Shown here in pieces: positions 53,684 through 63,296 of a DNA stretch of 64,000 bases. A program made the position numbers and the translations under genes. Source of the stretch: Caballeronia sp. TF1N1 (GTDB taxonomy: Bacteria > Pseudomonadota > Gammaproteobacteria > Burkholderiales > Burkholderiaceae); assembly GCF_022878925.1 (NCBI RefSeq), contig NZ_CP084631.1, positions 72,572 to 136,571 of the forward strand, given 5' to 3'. The notes under the pieces were generated by a model. It worked only from the letters and a program-made list of their open reading frames with translations, searched no databases and was not told the DNA's origin. The number at the start of each line of letters is the position of its first letter. Position 1 is the first letter of the stretch.

Positions 53684-55104
53684 GAGCTATCGTCAAGAGT
53701 AATGGAATGGACGCCCCCACCCGAAACGGCATCGATGTGCCAAAGTGGAAGTGTCAATGCAACCACTTGAATGAGGGGAGCGTCCATCATGAAGGTTACG
53801 ACAGTTGGCATCGATCTGGCGAAGAACGTTTTTTCCGTCCATGGTGTAAATGAGCATGGCCGAACTGTTCTGAGGAAAGTGCTCAAGCGGAATCACGTTG
53901 CGGAGTTCTTCGCCAACCTTCCGGCCTGTGTGATCGGGATGGAGGCATGTGCTAGCGCACACTACTGGGCTCGCAAACTGCAGGCCATGGGTCACACAGT
54001 AAGATTAATCGCACCCCAGTTTGTCAAACCGTACGTGAAGACGAACAAGAATGACGCGGCCGATGCCGAAGCAATCTGCGAGGCAGTCGCGCGACCGAAC
54101 ATGCGTTTCGTGCCAGTTAAGACCATCGAGCAGCAATCGGTGTTGTCGCTGCATCGCGTACGCCAGGGTTTTGTCCGGGCACGAACGGCGCAGGCCAACC
54201 AGATTCGCGGACTGCTCGCTGAATTCGGGATCGCTGTTCCAAAGGGAATCGGGTATCTCAATCGTCAGGTACCTGAGCTGATAGAAGATGCGGAAAACGA
54301 ACTAACAGGCTCGTTTCGATTGCTCATCCAGCGCCTCATGGACCATCTGAAGGAGCTTGACAGGCAGGTCCGGGAGCTCGAGGCGCAGATTCAGGCCTGG
54401 CACCGTAGTGACGACACGAGTCGACGGCTCGCGCGTGTCCCGGGCATCGGGCCACTTACCGCAAGCGCGCTTGTCGCATCTGTCGGTGACGCGAAGAGCT
54501 TCCGGAACTCCCGGCAGCTTGCGGCGTGGCTCGGTCTGGTACCCCGACAGAACTCCAGCGGCGGCAAGAACGTGCTGCTTGGAATCAGTAAGCGCGGTGA
54601 TACCTACCTGCGAACATTGCTGATCCACGGCGCGCGCTCGCTGCTGCAGGTTGCCAAACGCAAGGAATGCAAGGGCGGCTGGCTGAGTGGCCTGCTGCAG
54701 CGGCGGAACGCGAATGTCGCCGCCGTCGCGATCGCGAATAAGAATGCGCGGATCGTCTGGGCGCTGTTGGTCCACGGCCGCGAGTTTCACCCTGATTACC
54801 ACGCGCCTGCAGCGACCGCGTAACCATCTGCCGCATGCTTACCGCTCAACCGCCAGCAGGAGACTACAGCCGATTGCTCAGGCGATCATGACGTGATGGC
54901 GAGACAGGTTAGACCGTGGCTGGGAAACTCTGGGTACACCAATGTGCGCGAAAGCACGCAAGAGTGATGAGAGTCCGGCCAGCATATTCCATCAGGGACA
55001 GCCGGCCGTGGGCCGGATAGCGAAGTCCGGATGCATGGCTGCAATCATTACCTGCCCGACGTTACGAACGAGAGCTTGGCAAGCCGGGGGCGTCCATGCA
55101 TGGT
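53684..55104 (+). mobile_element. IS1111-type (IS110 family) insertion sequence, copy 2
   Basis: Nearly identical to 39816-41235, including subterminal inverted repeats ATGGACGCCCCC (53707-53718) and GGGGGCGTCCAT (55086-55097), here a perfect 12-bp pair. It splits the left terminal repeat of the IS256-family element: GAGCTA lies to its left (53684-53689) and GGTGTATGGG to its right (55102 onward). Confidence 0.8.
53789..54823 (+). CDS. IS110-family (IS1111 group) transposase, copy 2
   Basis: 344-aa DEDD transposase with the same sequence as the copy at 39921-40955 (GIDLAKN, GMEACAS, KNDAADAEA, then the Transposase_20 domain with GIGPLTASALVASVGD and NSSGGK). Both copies are intact, so either could drive further transposition. 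Confidence 0.92.
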   Translation: MKVTTVGIDLAKNVFSVHGVNEHGRTVLRKVLKRNHVAEFFANLPACVIGMEACASAHYWARKLQAMGHTVRLIAPQFVKPYVKTNKNDAADAEAICEAVARPNMRFVPVKTIEQQSVLSLHRVRQGFVRARTAQANQIRGLLAEFGIAVPKGIGYLNRQVPELIEDAENELTGSFRLLIQRLMDHLKELDRQVRELEAQIQAWHRSDDTSRRLARVPGIGPLTASALVASVGDAKSFRNSRQLAAWLGLVPRQNSSGGKNVLLGISKRGDTYLRTLLIHGARSLLQVAKRKECKGGWLSGLLQRRNANVAAVAIANKNARIVWALLVHGREFHPDYHAPAATA

Positions 55105-56518
55105 GTATGGGCAGCTTGATAGCGTTCGGACTTTAGGCGGCGAGTTTCTGCTGACCCGGTTGATCGCCTTGCACCGGTTCGCCGTCCCTGAAGGCCAATG
55201 CCCTCCAGCAACAGCTTGATCTGTTCGGGGCCGTTGATACGGCGCCAGGTTTTCTCCGCCTCTTCGATCAGCTTGAATGCCAGACCGAGGAAGGTAGGCC
55301 GCGACACGCAGTTACGCGTACGCGTCGTTCGATGACGTACCGTCGCGAACGTCGACTCGATCGCGTTGGTCGTCCGCAAATGCTGCCAGTGCTCAGCGGG
55401 GAAGTCGTAGAACGCCAACAGGCTCTCGCGATCCTTTTTCAGCGTCTCGGTTGCCCTCGGATATTTCGCCGAATGAATCGACACGAAACGGTCGAAAGCG
55501 GCGTACGCGTCGGCTCGTGTGGCAGCCATCCAGATCGCCTGCATGTCCGCCTTTGCGCGTGCTTGTTGCGACTTGGGTAGCGCATTGAGCACATTGCCCA
55601 TCTTGTGAAACCAGCAGCGCTGGCCGCGCGTCGCTGGAAACACCTCTTGCAGAGCCGCCCAGAAGCCCATTGCAACATCGCCGACGGCCAGCCGTGGACC
55701 CGCTTGCAAGCCCCGCGCTTTCAGATCAAGCAGCAGCTCAAGCCACGATGCCTTTGTTTCCCGATACCCGTCACCGATCGCCACGCGCTCTTTGCTCCCA
55801 TCCGGCTTCACGCCGATGATCACCAGCAGGCATTGGCCATCGGAGTTCTCGCAGCGCACCCCGGCGTGTATGCCGTCGACCCACCAATAGACGTAGTACG
55901 ACTTCGACAGGTCACGCCGGCTCCACGCGGCATGCTCGTCGGCCCACTGCGCCTTCAACCGACTCACGACATTCCCCGACAAGCCCTTCGCGTCTTCCCC
56001 GAGCAGCACACGCAGCGCTTCGCCCATATCGCCCGTCGAGATGCCCTTCAGATACAGCCACGGCAGCGCCGCGCTAACACGGGGCGATTTCCTGACGTAC
56101 GGCGGGACGATCGATGAATTGAACTTCACCCCTGATCCTGATCGATCGCGTACCTTTGGCACCCTCACGGGGACCGGCCCGGCCGCCGTCAATACCTCGC
56201 GTTCGGGCAAGTAGCCGTTGCGCACCACCGCACGTTGCCCGTGCAGTGTCTTCACGTTCGTGAAGCGTTCAAGCAATTCTGCCAGCTCCGCTTCAATCGC
56301 TTGCTGAATCACTTGCTGCGCCCCTTGGCGGATCAGGTCGTCCAGCCCGAGGCCGGCTCCCGATAGACCAATGACCGCATTTTTCGTATCCTTGCTCATG
56401 ATGGAGGGTTTTGTTGTTCGCTGGTTTCCGACTTCGACAATCAGATTCTCAGCTGAAACCACCACCGCCTTCAATTTCCCGCCTCAACTTCCCCGTACAC
56501 CACTTCCGACTTTAGCTC
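55102..56518 (-). mobile_element. IS256-family element (type B), second copy
   Basis: Body of an IS256-family element whose complete outer ends are GAGCTA at 53684 and TAGCTC at 56518, with the IS1111-type element inside its left terminal repeat. The right terminal repeat read inward (GAGCTAAAGTCGGAAGTGGTGTACGG) aligns with GAGCTA...GGTGTATGGG of the split left end. A 9-bp target duplication is intact. Confidence 0.85.
55133..56399 (-). pseudogene. IS256-family transposase (type B), single-base frameshift near the C-terminus
   Basis: Starts MSKDTKNAVIGLSGAGLGLDDLIRQGAQQVIQQ with full N-terminal region (RFTNVKTLHGQRAVVRNGYLPERE) and catalytic domain (YWWVDGIHAG, AVGDVAMGFW, RTTNAIESTFATVRHRT). 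One extra C near 55195 (AAGGCCAATG versus AAGGCAATG in the other copy) changes the C-terminus from FRDGEPVQGDQPGQQKLAA to an unrelated tail that reads on to 55062. The catalytic core is intact, so residual activity cannot be excluded. Confidence 0.85.
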
Positions 56519-56527
56519 GCTTTGACT

Positions 56528-56856
56528 GTCGCCGCCTCGGTGATCCACTGGCCGGCGACGAAGGCTCGATTGGCAATGTGCCCGTAACCCGTCCTCAGCC
56601 TCGCCCCATAGGCCCCACCCCTCCTGTGCGCTTTCAGCATACGAATTGGCTCGTGACGCACTGATTCGATCGTACAGACAATGCGAGCTCTCATCGTGAC
56701 GTGTGCTGGCGCAGGCCACCATGCGGCCGAGCGAGTTGTTTCCAAACTGCAACCGGTGGTGCCCGCTTCTCGTGCATAGCGGTCGAACGGCGCACCAACG
56801 CAAACGGGCCTAATATGGATGTAGCCTAAGAGCGTCCGCTCTACCGCGCGTATCAA
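56528..56856 (-). pseudogene. Hypothetical reading frame interrupted by the IS256/IS1111 block
   Basis: A minus-strand frame of about 110 codons ends GYGHIANRAFVAGQWITEAATVK at the IS boundary. Joining across one copy of the 9-bp duplication continues it as ATVKAMKLAGL and a stop at about 53655. That the frame is restored exactly gives mild support that it was coding. The product is unrecognised and Arg/Ala-rich, and no ribosome binding site is evident. Confidence 0.35.
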
Positions 56857-57414
56857 AATATACAGAAGTCGTTTCGATCATTACAAACCGCTTTTGGAAA
56901 TAGAAAAGACCTGCTCCAGCCGGCAAATAGCGTTGCATGAAACGCTTCAGCCTTCTTCTACCGTGAAACAATCGACGTTCCGAGTCGCTCTTATGAGCAT
57001 AATTCTCTTAGAAACAAATGGTTGCATCATCCCATGTCTACGTCGAGATGTTTCACGCTGAGTCATCACAAAGCCGGAGCCCGTCACCCAGTTAGTTAGG
57101 ATTCCTGCGTCATTGATGCGGAGTTATGGCAACTTTCAACTGGCGTAGACGACTGAAGCCCTTTGCTTGTACGGTCTCGCCCAGTAAGAAGATCTGCGCC
57201 AAGCGCAATTAAAATGATTCGTCTGGCCTGCCGAGATGGCCCGGCTTGTCTGCCAATGAAAGTTAGCAGACAAGGCTGATTTTGCTGTTCGCGCTTATTC
57301 CAGGCGCCCATGCGCGACTTTCCGGCCTCTGCCCCGCCCTTCCTTCACCCTTCCTTTACCCTTCGGACTTCCTCCAGGCCCTGACGTCTACGCGAACGCC
57401 AGGGCCACGGCCCG
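56857..57414. other. Intergenic stretch between the IS block and the cold-shock gene
   Basis: No supported gene. The segment 56850-57080 is relatively AT-rich and contains CCGTGAAAC and GTTTCACG half-sites about 80 bases apart, reminiscent of halves of the chromosomal parS motif, but no full palindrome is present. The 3' end holds the hairpin listed separately. Confidence 0.4.
57378..57406 (-). terminator. Hairpin terminator downstream of the cold-shock gene
   Basis: GGCCCTGACGT (57378-57388) and ACGCCAGGGCC (57396-57406) pair at 10 of 11 positions with an 8-base loop, 9 bases past the stop codon of the cold-shock gene in its direction of transcription. Confidence 0.6.
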
Positions 57415-57618
57415 TTACGCCGGCTTGATGTTCGACGCCTGCTTGCCCTTCGGGCCCATCTTCTTGTCGTAGGTCACCTTCTGCCCTTCCGCAAGCGACT
57501 TGAAGCCATTGGTCTGGATTTCCGAGAAGTGCGCGAACAGATCGTCACCACCCGCGTCCGGCGTGATGAAGCCAAAACCCTTTGCATCGTTGAACCACTT
57601 GACCGTACCGGTTGCCAT
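57415..57618 (-). CDS. cspA: Cold-shock protein (CspA family)
   Basis: 67-aa single cold-shock domain protein, [21 protein letters not shown]...[10 protein letters not shown], with both RNA-binding motifs (KGFGFI and DLFAHF). It is of normal length and ends SNIKPA. It acts as an RNA chaperone or antiterminator in the cytoplasm. It is monocistronic with its own terminator hairpin. Burkholderiales carry several copies, so the symbol is generic. Confidence 0.93.
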   Translation of the reverse strand: MATGTVKWFNDAKGFGFITPDAGGDDLFAHFSEIQTNGFKSLAEGQKVTYDKKMGPKGKQASNIKPA

Positions 57619-58596
57619 GTTGTGTTGTGCCTTGAAAGTTGAGAACGGCGCCGCCCTCGCAAGCGCCGGACGCTATCTTGATCGACGGGGCCGGTTCGCA
57701 CAAGGGTGCGCTCGGGATGGATCGCAAGCGCGTTTATGGTCTTTGATCGGGTGACTAAATCAACGCTGCGCTCGCGACAATTGGGTGGCGACGACGTGGC
57801 TGGCGTTGGGCTCCCAGGACGCGTCGTGGGCCTTTCGCCTTAAGAGTCGTGCGCCTTGAAAGCATCAGGATTGCCCCTCCCTCGCCGTTGCGCCCGGAGC
57901 GTTAAAGGTCCATTGCGCACGGGACCGCTCAACTTCAGGGGGGATCGCCTCTCTATATGAATGGGGACGCCGAGTCCTCCACCTGGTTCTCCAGCAGAAG
58001 CGTCGAACCGCACGGCCGCCTCTTACGGGAGCAAAGGGACATCGAGCCCACAGCCCCGAGTCGCTGGCACCGCGCCTCGATCGTCCGTCGCCCTTTCCTG
58101 CCCGACGCCATCGATCGCCGAACCATACAGCCCACGCGCCTTCTGGGTTCGCTCTGCCGCGTCGCGTCCCGGCTTGGCTCCCGACGCGCACTCCACGACG
58201 CTTAGCCAGCGGCGCGCGAGCAACGCACGGCTGCCCCTCTCCGCCCGCTACTACCCCTGCTCTCGCTGTCTGGTGATCCCCAGAGGTATAGCCCGTGGCG
58301 GCGACGCGAGGATCGATTCAGATCGACCCCATCACTCGAAGAATCCGTGGGCTTATCCGTAGTTGCGTTTGCCCTGCCCCGGTCGCGCTGCGCGTGGCAC
58401 GCCCTGCGATCGTGCGCGCCGATGAAAGGCGGCGCTTGCCTTGCTCCGTGAGGTGGCGTCCGCGCGTTCACTTCCAGATTGCTCCGATTTCCCCTGCGTC
58501 CTCTGCCGCCCTCACCTGTTTGCTCACGCTGGGCCGGATCATCGCACCTCTGCAAGCCGGTTCTCTGGGCCAGCCTGCGTGCTGTCGGCGCGGGGT
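57619..58596. other. Intergenic stretch between cspA and the replication gene
   Basis: Part of it should be the cspA promoter and long leader. The rest is high GC with frames open on both strands (for example 57961-58362 plus, 58202-58600 minus) whose products are Arg/Ser/Pro-rich and unlike any family I know. I saw no iteron array or DnaA-box cluster on reading. The replication origin may lie here or between 62.4 and 63.3 kb, but this cannot be assigned. Confidence 0.4.
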
Positions 58597-59955
58597 TCAC
58601 GGATGCTGAGACGTGAGATCGGTAGTTGCGTTCTGGATCGACGCGTCTTCAGTCGGTTCGCGCTCAGCTTCACCTAGGCGCATCTGAGACGTTCGCTCCG
58701 CGCTTACCGTCGTCTCGGATGCGGCACACGTGACGTCTTGCCCGGTTGCTTGCGAGCGCAGCTCGTCGCTTCGCGCTCCTGCACTCCGGATTTTGAGCAG
58801 CTGACGCAGTCCGGCGATGTGATTGCGCACCGCGCCCGTGGTGGGCGACTTGACCGTGCTCAACTTGCCGGCCGTGGGCGCTTCGTGGCCAAGCGCTTGC
58901 TGCTGCGCGTGGGCAAAACGTTCCAGGTCAAGGGCAGTAGCGGGGCGGAGTTTTCCGGACTGCAGCGCCGCGGCGAACGAGGGCATCCAGCCCGCGGCTT
59001 GGCGTCCAACGCGCTCCGTGAGACTGAAGATCGTCAACGAATCGCCCTCGGCGCCCACGACGAACTGACGTGCGTTGTCCGCGTCGATGAAGGTGCGGCC
59101 CGCGTGTTGAAGGGCGACAGCCTGGCCTTCGGCGCGTTGCCGATCGCTTGCCTGCTGGGCATCGCTATCCGCGCTCCGACGGCGCAGGAGATGGGTGAAA
59201 TCGACCGGCGTGCGGAGCAGGGCGCGGAGGTAGCTGATCGGCGCTTTGGCAAGCTTCAAATGGTCCCAAGTGGCCTCCACCACATCGGAGAGCCGCTTGC
59301 CGTGATCCCGCGCTTCGCGCATGAGTTTGAAAGTCAAAAAATCAAAAAAACCCAGGGTGCGAAGGCGCTGAAGGTCCGCAGGCAGTTGGCCCGGTTGTCT
59401 CTTTTGAAAAACAGAAGGGCTTAGATCCCTATATATTCCACCGTCTGCCAAGGTGGCAGACGGTGCGGGAAATGAGTTTTGCGGGGGTGCAGCAGCTGAC
59501 GAGGAGGGCGCTTGCGACGTCTCGCTCTCGCGCGTGCCTGAGGCTTCAACGAGTCCGAGGAGGGCAGCGGCGTGTTCGGTAAGGTGAAGGTACGCGCGGC
59601 CGAATAAGCCCGCTTCTACGTAGCGGCTTTGGGGGCGACGCTCGATCAGTCCCGCGACTTCGAGATCGTCAAGGCTCCGATAAAAAGTCCGCATCGATTG
59701 CAGCGCACGGCCCGTCAGCAATTCACGACGAGCGAAAATAGCAGCGAACGGTTTCGCGGCGTCAACGGTTCGCGCGAGGGCGGACAGTACAGCACGAGCC
59801 CGAGGCGGGATTTGTTCGATGTGCGCGGCCCGGAACGCTGCGCGGAAAATGATCCATGGCAGGTTGGTCGAGTCGCAGCGAAAGGCGGTGAGGGCGGCGG
59901 AATCTTGAGGGTGTGCTTCACCCTCGCCGGCAACGAAGCGTTGCGCGATAGACAT
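58597..59955 (-). CDS. repA: Plasmid replication initiator (RepA-like, Burkholderiales type)
   Basis: 452-aa protein. The N-terminal half has a winged-helix-like DNA-binding region (PWIIFRAAFRAAHIEQIPPRARAVLSALARTVD...GRALQSMRTFYRSLDDLEVAGLIERRPQSRY). A low-complexity linker follows (about 140-180), then a domain with LRTLGFFDFLTFKLMREARDHGKRLSDVVEATWDHLKLAKAPISYLRALLRTPVDF. This arrangement matches plasmid replication proteins of Burkholderia and related genera that lie beside parAB. The gene follows parA-parB on the same strand after a bidirectional-looking terminator. Homology is to a loosely defined group, so the initiator role rests largely on context. Confidence 0.75.
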   Translation of the reverse strand: MSIAQRFVAGEGEAHPQDSAALTAFRCDSTNLPWIIFRAAFRAAHIEQIPPRARAVLSALARTVDAAKPFAAIFARRELLTGRALQSMRTFYRSLDDLEVAGLIERRPQSRYVEAGLFGRAYLHLTEHAAALLGLVEASGTRESETSQAPSSSAAAPPQNSFPAPSATLADGGIYRDLSPSVFQKRQPGQLPADLQRLRTLGFFDFLTFKLMREARDHGKRLSDVVEATWDHLKLAKAPISYLRALLRTPVDFTHLLRRRSADSDAQQASDRQRAEGQAVALQHAGRTFIDADNARQFVVGAEGDSLTIFSLTERVGRQAAGWMPSFAAALQSGKLRPATALDLERFAHAQQQALGHEAPTAGKLSTVKSPTTGAVRNHIAGLRQLLKIRSAGARSDELRSQATGQDVTCAASETTVSAERTSQMRLGEAEREPTEDASIQNATTDLTSQHP

Positions 59956-60095
59956 GTCGAGCAGTCCATTAAGGTAAATGGATGGGTTTCGCTTGACTGT
60001 CGATCTTGTTGCGCTACACTCCGGGTTGTGCGTTGTACCCTTTCCGGTTTCCAGCCGGGGAGTGTGGTGCTAGGATTTCCAGCCAAGCCCACTAC

Positions 60096-60130
60096 ACAAA
60101 GGCCCTCAGTTTCCAGCTGCGGGCCTTTGT
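60096..60130. terminator. Strong hairpin between parB and repA
   Basis: ACAAAGGCCCTCAG (60096-60109) and CTGCGGGCCTTTGT (60117-60130) form a 14-bp stem with one mismatch and a 7-base loop. The A and T runs at the stem ends allow termination in either direction. It separates parAB from repA. Confidence 0.8.
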
Positions 60131-60270
60131 CTTTCAGACTTCAGGTTTGTGTCGGCGTTGGTTTCGTCACGAAAGTTCAATAAAAACAGAAGCTTAGAAA
60201 TCTAGTTGCCTCTACAAAGTCTTGGCGGCCGTCCTAAGCCACTGATTGAAAACGAATTTCGTGGCGAAAG

Positions 60271-61242
60271 TTATTGCTTCAATTTCGCTTCGATCAGGGC
60301 TTTAATTTCCTTTGCCCATTCGCTTGCACGCTCCGCCTCCACTTTCAGTCGTACGCCAATCACGCCGTTTCGCGTGGTGATCTCACAGTAGTTTTTCTTA
60401 CCTTGCTTGACGACAAGTGTCTCTGCGAAAAGCGGTTTCGTAGCGGGCCTAGCCTGCACACTCGAAACCGCCTCTTTTTGCGTGTACCGCTCTTCATTAA
60501 CCAACCGCTCGACCGCCTGGATGACTTCGGTGGTTCGCCCCTCCGCATGTGCACGGGAAAGATGGGCAGCAGCGTCGGCGCCCAATCTCTCTGGACGCTC
60601 TTCGAGGGCAGCCTTAGCCTTGGCGGGTAACCCGTCAAACGCAAAAATCTTGCTAACATGAGACTCTGACAATCCGACCGCCGTAGCCAACTCTTGTTGG
60701 GTCAGAGCATCCGCGGCCTCTTGAAGGCGTTGAAAATGCCAGTACTTTTCAAAATCGGAAAGAGAGGGCGCGAATAGATTAGAAAAGAAGGCCAATCGCT
60801 CGGCCTGATCTGGCTCCATATCTGAAACGATGGAGTCAATCTCCTCGATGCCCAAGTCTCGATAGATCGCGACGCGGTTGTTGCCCGCATTAATGTTCCA
60901 TTCGCCGTCGCCGCGCGCCTCCAAAATAACGGGGTGCACGAGCGGATACTTGCTCAGGTTCGCCTTAAGCTCGACATATTGCTCTTCGGTAAGCTTGCGA
61001 CGGCGCCCAGGAATCTCGTGCAGTTTCGAAATGGGCCGCTTAGCTCGCGCACCCTTATCAAGCTGCATTTTGAGATCGGCGATTTCTTTCCGTTGGCGTT
61101 CCGCAGTCGCCTGCAACTGCATTAATTGACCCGGCGCTGTGCGCGGAGGTGCGGGCTGGACATCTAAGGCCTTTTCCTTGTCCTCTGCCGTCACCTGAAT
61201 GTTCTTGGCCCGAGCAGCCTGTTCCTTCATCCATGAAGCCAT
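60271..61242 (-). CDS. parB: Plasmid partition protein ParB
   Basis: 323-aa centromere-binding CTPase-type protein. ParB/Srx N-terminal domain with LVHPVILEARGDGEWNINAGNNRVAIYRDLGIEEI, where the usual GERR box reads GNNR. A helix-turn-helix follows (LTQQELATAVGLSESHVSKIFAFDGLPAKA) and a C-terminal dimer region ends IKALIEAKLKQ. The start at 61242 (MASWMKEQ) is fixed by GGAGGAG 5 bases upstream, which overlaps the end of parA; the two genes are coupled. Confidence 0.88.
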   Translation of the reverse strand: MASWMKEQAARAKNIQVTAEDKEKALDVQPAPPRTAPGQLMQLQATAERQRKEIADLKMQLDKGARAKRPISKLHEIPGRRRKLTEEQYVELKANLSKYPLVHPVILEARGDGEWNINAGNNRVAIYRDLGIEEIDSIVSDMEPDQAERLAFFSNLFAPSLSDFEKYWHFQRLQEAADALTQQELATAVGLSESHVSKIFAFDGLPAKAKAALEERPERLGADAAAHLSRAHAEGRTTEVIQAVERLVNEERYTQKEAVSSVQARPATKPLFAETLVVKQGKKNYCEITTRNGVIGVRLKVEAERASEWAKEIKALIEAKLKQ

Positions 61243-61244
61243 TG

Positions 61245-62432
61245 TTACTCCTCCTGTGCCCAGATGGCGCACACCTTGTCATCCACACGATCGACCAACT
61301 GATCTACTGGAGTTCGAATGCGCCGAAGCGTCTCGGCTCCGACATCACTCGGCCCGAGATCGTAAAAGGTTGAGAAGCGCATATTTGTGTTGCGCGCTAA
61401 GTCCGATTCGGGAATTTCAATCGGGACAACGCGCGAACCATAGATCTGAGTGATCCAGCCTTGCAGAATTTGCGCGGCGGGCTTTGACGTCATGCGGGTA
61501 ACAAGAACATCAACGAAGTCAAACTCCTTGGCCCGCCCATCGTCGAAAGCTTGCATCCCGTTGATTAGATCCCCGAAAAGATGCCAGAACTGCACCATCG
61601 ACGCAAAGCTCAACATATCTGGTACGACCGGCACGATGACTCCGTCGGCCGCAAAAATCGCGTTAATCGTGAGATAGCTCAAGGTCGGTGCAGTATCGAC
61701 AATGATGTAGTCGTAGGTGTCTTTCAGCTGCGCCAATCCGTCGTGTAAGACTTGCTCAAAACGAACCTCCCCGTCACTGGCTGCTCGTGCGGGCAACATA
61801 AATTCCGCATTGAACAGCTCGGTCGACGAAGGGATGATGTCCACATTTGGCCAGTATGTCGGGACAGGCAGGACGGTCATATCGAACGGCTTGCCCTCGA
61901 GGTAAGCCTCGATTAAGGGCATTACGGTTTGAGATGAATCGACTTCGGCATGCGGATTGATGCCGTACAGCGTACTTGCACTTCCCTGAGGGTCCAGGTC
62001 GATGTGCAAGACGCGGCGACCTCGTCGCATCGAGAGGCCTTGAGCGAGGAGCGTGGATGTCGTGGTCTTTGTGACGCCACCCTTGAAGTTCGCCACGACG
62101 ATAACCTTCGCTGGACCAACGCGGGGGAGGGGATTGCGCTCGGAGCGAATCCATGCAATCGTCTCTTCCACCGTGAACTGGCGCGGGGAGCCGGGCTTGG
62201 CTTGCGTGCCTGCGGGGAGCTCGCCCTTCTTCAGAACGTAACCCATGCGCTGTTTATCGATGCCACACATCTCCTGCAGCCGAGCAGACGAGATGATGGG
62301 TGGCACTTTGCGGGGAAAGGGCTCGAGCATCTCATTGCGGATTTTCTGCAGCATGCCGTCCGACAGTTTCGCCAGGTGCGTAAGGTCAGCTCCCGTTGTT
62401 TTTCCTGCCTTGAGCTTTTTAATGGAGTCCAT
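61245..62432 (-). CDS. parA: Plasmid partition ATPase ParA (type Ia)
   Basis: 395-aa Walker-type ATPase. The N-terminal extension (about 40-100) includes a helix-turn-helix-like segment (ISSARLQEMCGIDKQRMGYVLKKGELP), typical of type Ia ParA proteins that repress their own operon. The deviant Walker A motif is KGGVTKTT (117-124), followed by HIDLDPQGSAST (A') and IIVDTAPTLSYLTINAIFAADGVIVPV (Walker B region). An inverted repeat 40 bases upstream is a likely operator. Confidence 0.9.
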   Translation of the reverse strand: MDSIKKLKAGKTTGADLTHLAKLSDGMLQKIRNEMLEPFPRKVPPIISSARLQEMCGIDKQRMGYVLKKGELPAGTQAKPGSPRQFTVEETIAWIRSERNPLPRVGPAKVIVVANFKGGVTKTTTSTLLAQGLSMRRGRRVLHIDLDPQGSASTLYGINPHAEVDSSQTVMPLIEAYLEGKPFDMTVLPVPTYWPNVDIIPSSTELFNAEFMLPARAASDGEVRFEQVLHDGLAQLKDTYDYIIVDTAPTLSYLTINAIFAADGVIVPVVPDMLSFASMVQFWHLFGDLINGMQAFDDGRAKEFDFVDVLVTRMTSKPAAQILQGWITQIYGSRVVPIEIPESDLARNTNMRFSTFYDLGPSDVGAETLRRIRTPVDQLVDRVDDKVCAIWAQEE

Positions 62433-62471
62433 CGTTCTACCCGTAGCGTCCAGTGGACCGATTGAGAATAT

Positions 62472-62490
62472 TTCGACCTAACCGGTCGAA
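62472..62490. promoter_or_regulatory. Inverted repeat upstream of parA, probable ParA operator or ParB site
   Basis: TTCGACC (62472-62478) and GGTCGAA (62484-62490) around a 5-base centre, 40 bases before the parA start. Such palindromes in this position usually bind the ParA N-terminal domain or serve as parS. Related TCGAA-rich repeats follow at about 62575-62620. Which protein binds is not decided by sequence. Confidence 0.5.
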
Positions 62491-63296
62491 TCGTTCAAAG
62501 ATTAGTCGTTGTGAAACGTAAACGCAAGTTAACTTTGCGGTTTCGGTTTGTCATAACCTCAGCCTGACAGGCCTTCGACGGTAATTTCTCGAAAGAAGTC
62601 GAAGTTGTCGAAGCTCAACGAAGCCATTCGTGCGTTACGGGAATGCGCAGATCAATGTTTGACGGTGCAAGCTGAAGAATGACGGCACTAAGCATTCCCA
62701 CTTAAAACGCGACTAACTGTCTTTGGCCAACGCCGTGACCGATCAAGCACACGACTCGCGCGAGCCCCGCGTCACAAAGCCGTTCACCCAATAGCGTCCA
62801 ATGCGCCTGCTGTTGGCAATGCGGAATGCTCCCGTTAGGTCGATAGCTAGTCGATGCGTCTTTGGGGAGGGTTTGCGCGAAAGTTGAAAAATCTTTTTTA
62901 AATAAATAGGAATGCGAAGTAACAATTATTTAATTTATACACATGGAGCCAAGGAAGTGGCGAATCCGCCTTTCGTCGGACCGGGCTCTATTCGCTGACG
63001 CTCACCGGGCCGACAATCCGTCCCGGCCGTCCGGTAACGATCCCTTTCGCAACGTAAAAGCCACGGTCAGATACAACGAGCTAAGGGTCCCTGCCCCTAG
63101 CGCGCTGCAAGGGAAATGGCTTCGCCCTGGCCGCCGGGTATCCCCAATATTTTTTCGATTAAGCACCGAAAAAATCCCGGGTGATCCCCCTCCCGGCGTT
63201 CAGCCCTTGCAGCTTGCCTCCCCGGTCGTCGCCCGACGGTCGTCGGGTGCATGTGCGCAACCCCAGCACATCCACCCCGAGACCTAAAGGAAGACC
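62491..63296. other. Intergenic stretch between parA and the ardC-like gene
   Basis: No supported gene. It holds repeated GTCGAAG words near 62600, an AT-rich tract (62880-62945) and, at 63149-63175, an inverted repeat ATTTTTTCG...CGAAAAAAT with a 9-base loop in the presumed ardC promoter region. The AT-rich tract beside the partition genes is a candidate for part of the replication origin, without direct evidence. Confidence 0.4.

Larger units (their letters stand above)
53675..56527. repeat. 9-bp target duplication flanking the IS256/IS1111 composite
   Basis: GCTTTGACT occurs at 53675-53683 and again at 56519-56527, exactly outside GAGCTA (left) and TAGCTC (right) of the IS256-family element. 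The size fits IS256-family transposition, and shows that the IS256 element was the original insertion and the IS1111-type element entered later. Confidence 0.85.

Noticed and set aside
56971..57055. Possible parS site from the CCGTGAAAC and GTTTCACG halves
   Set aside because: The halves are about 80 bases apart and no intact palindrome exists, so a centromere site cannot be claimed.
57961..58362. Possible 133-aa gene between cspA and repA
   Set aside because: Arg/Ser/Pro-rich, no ribosome binding site, and the opposite strand is equally open.
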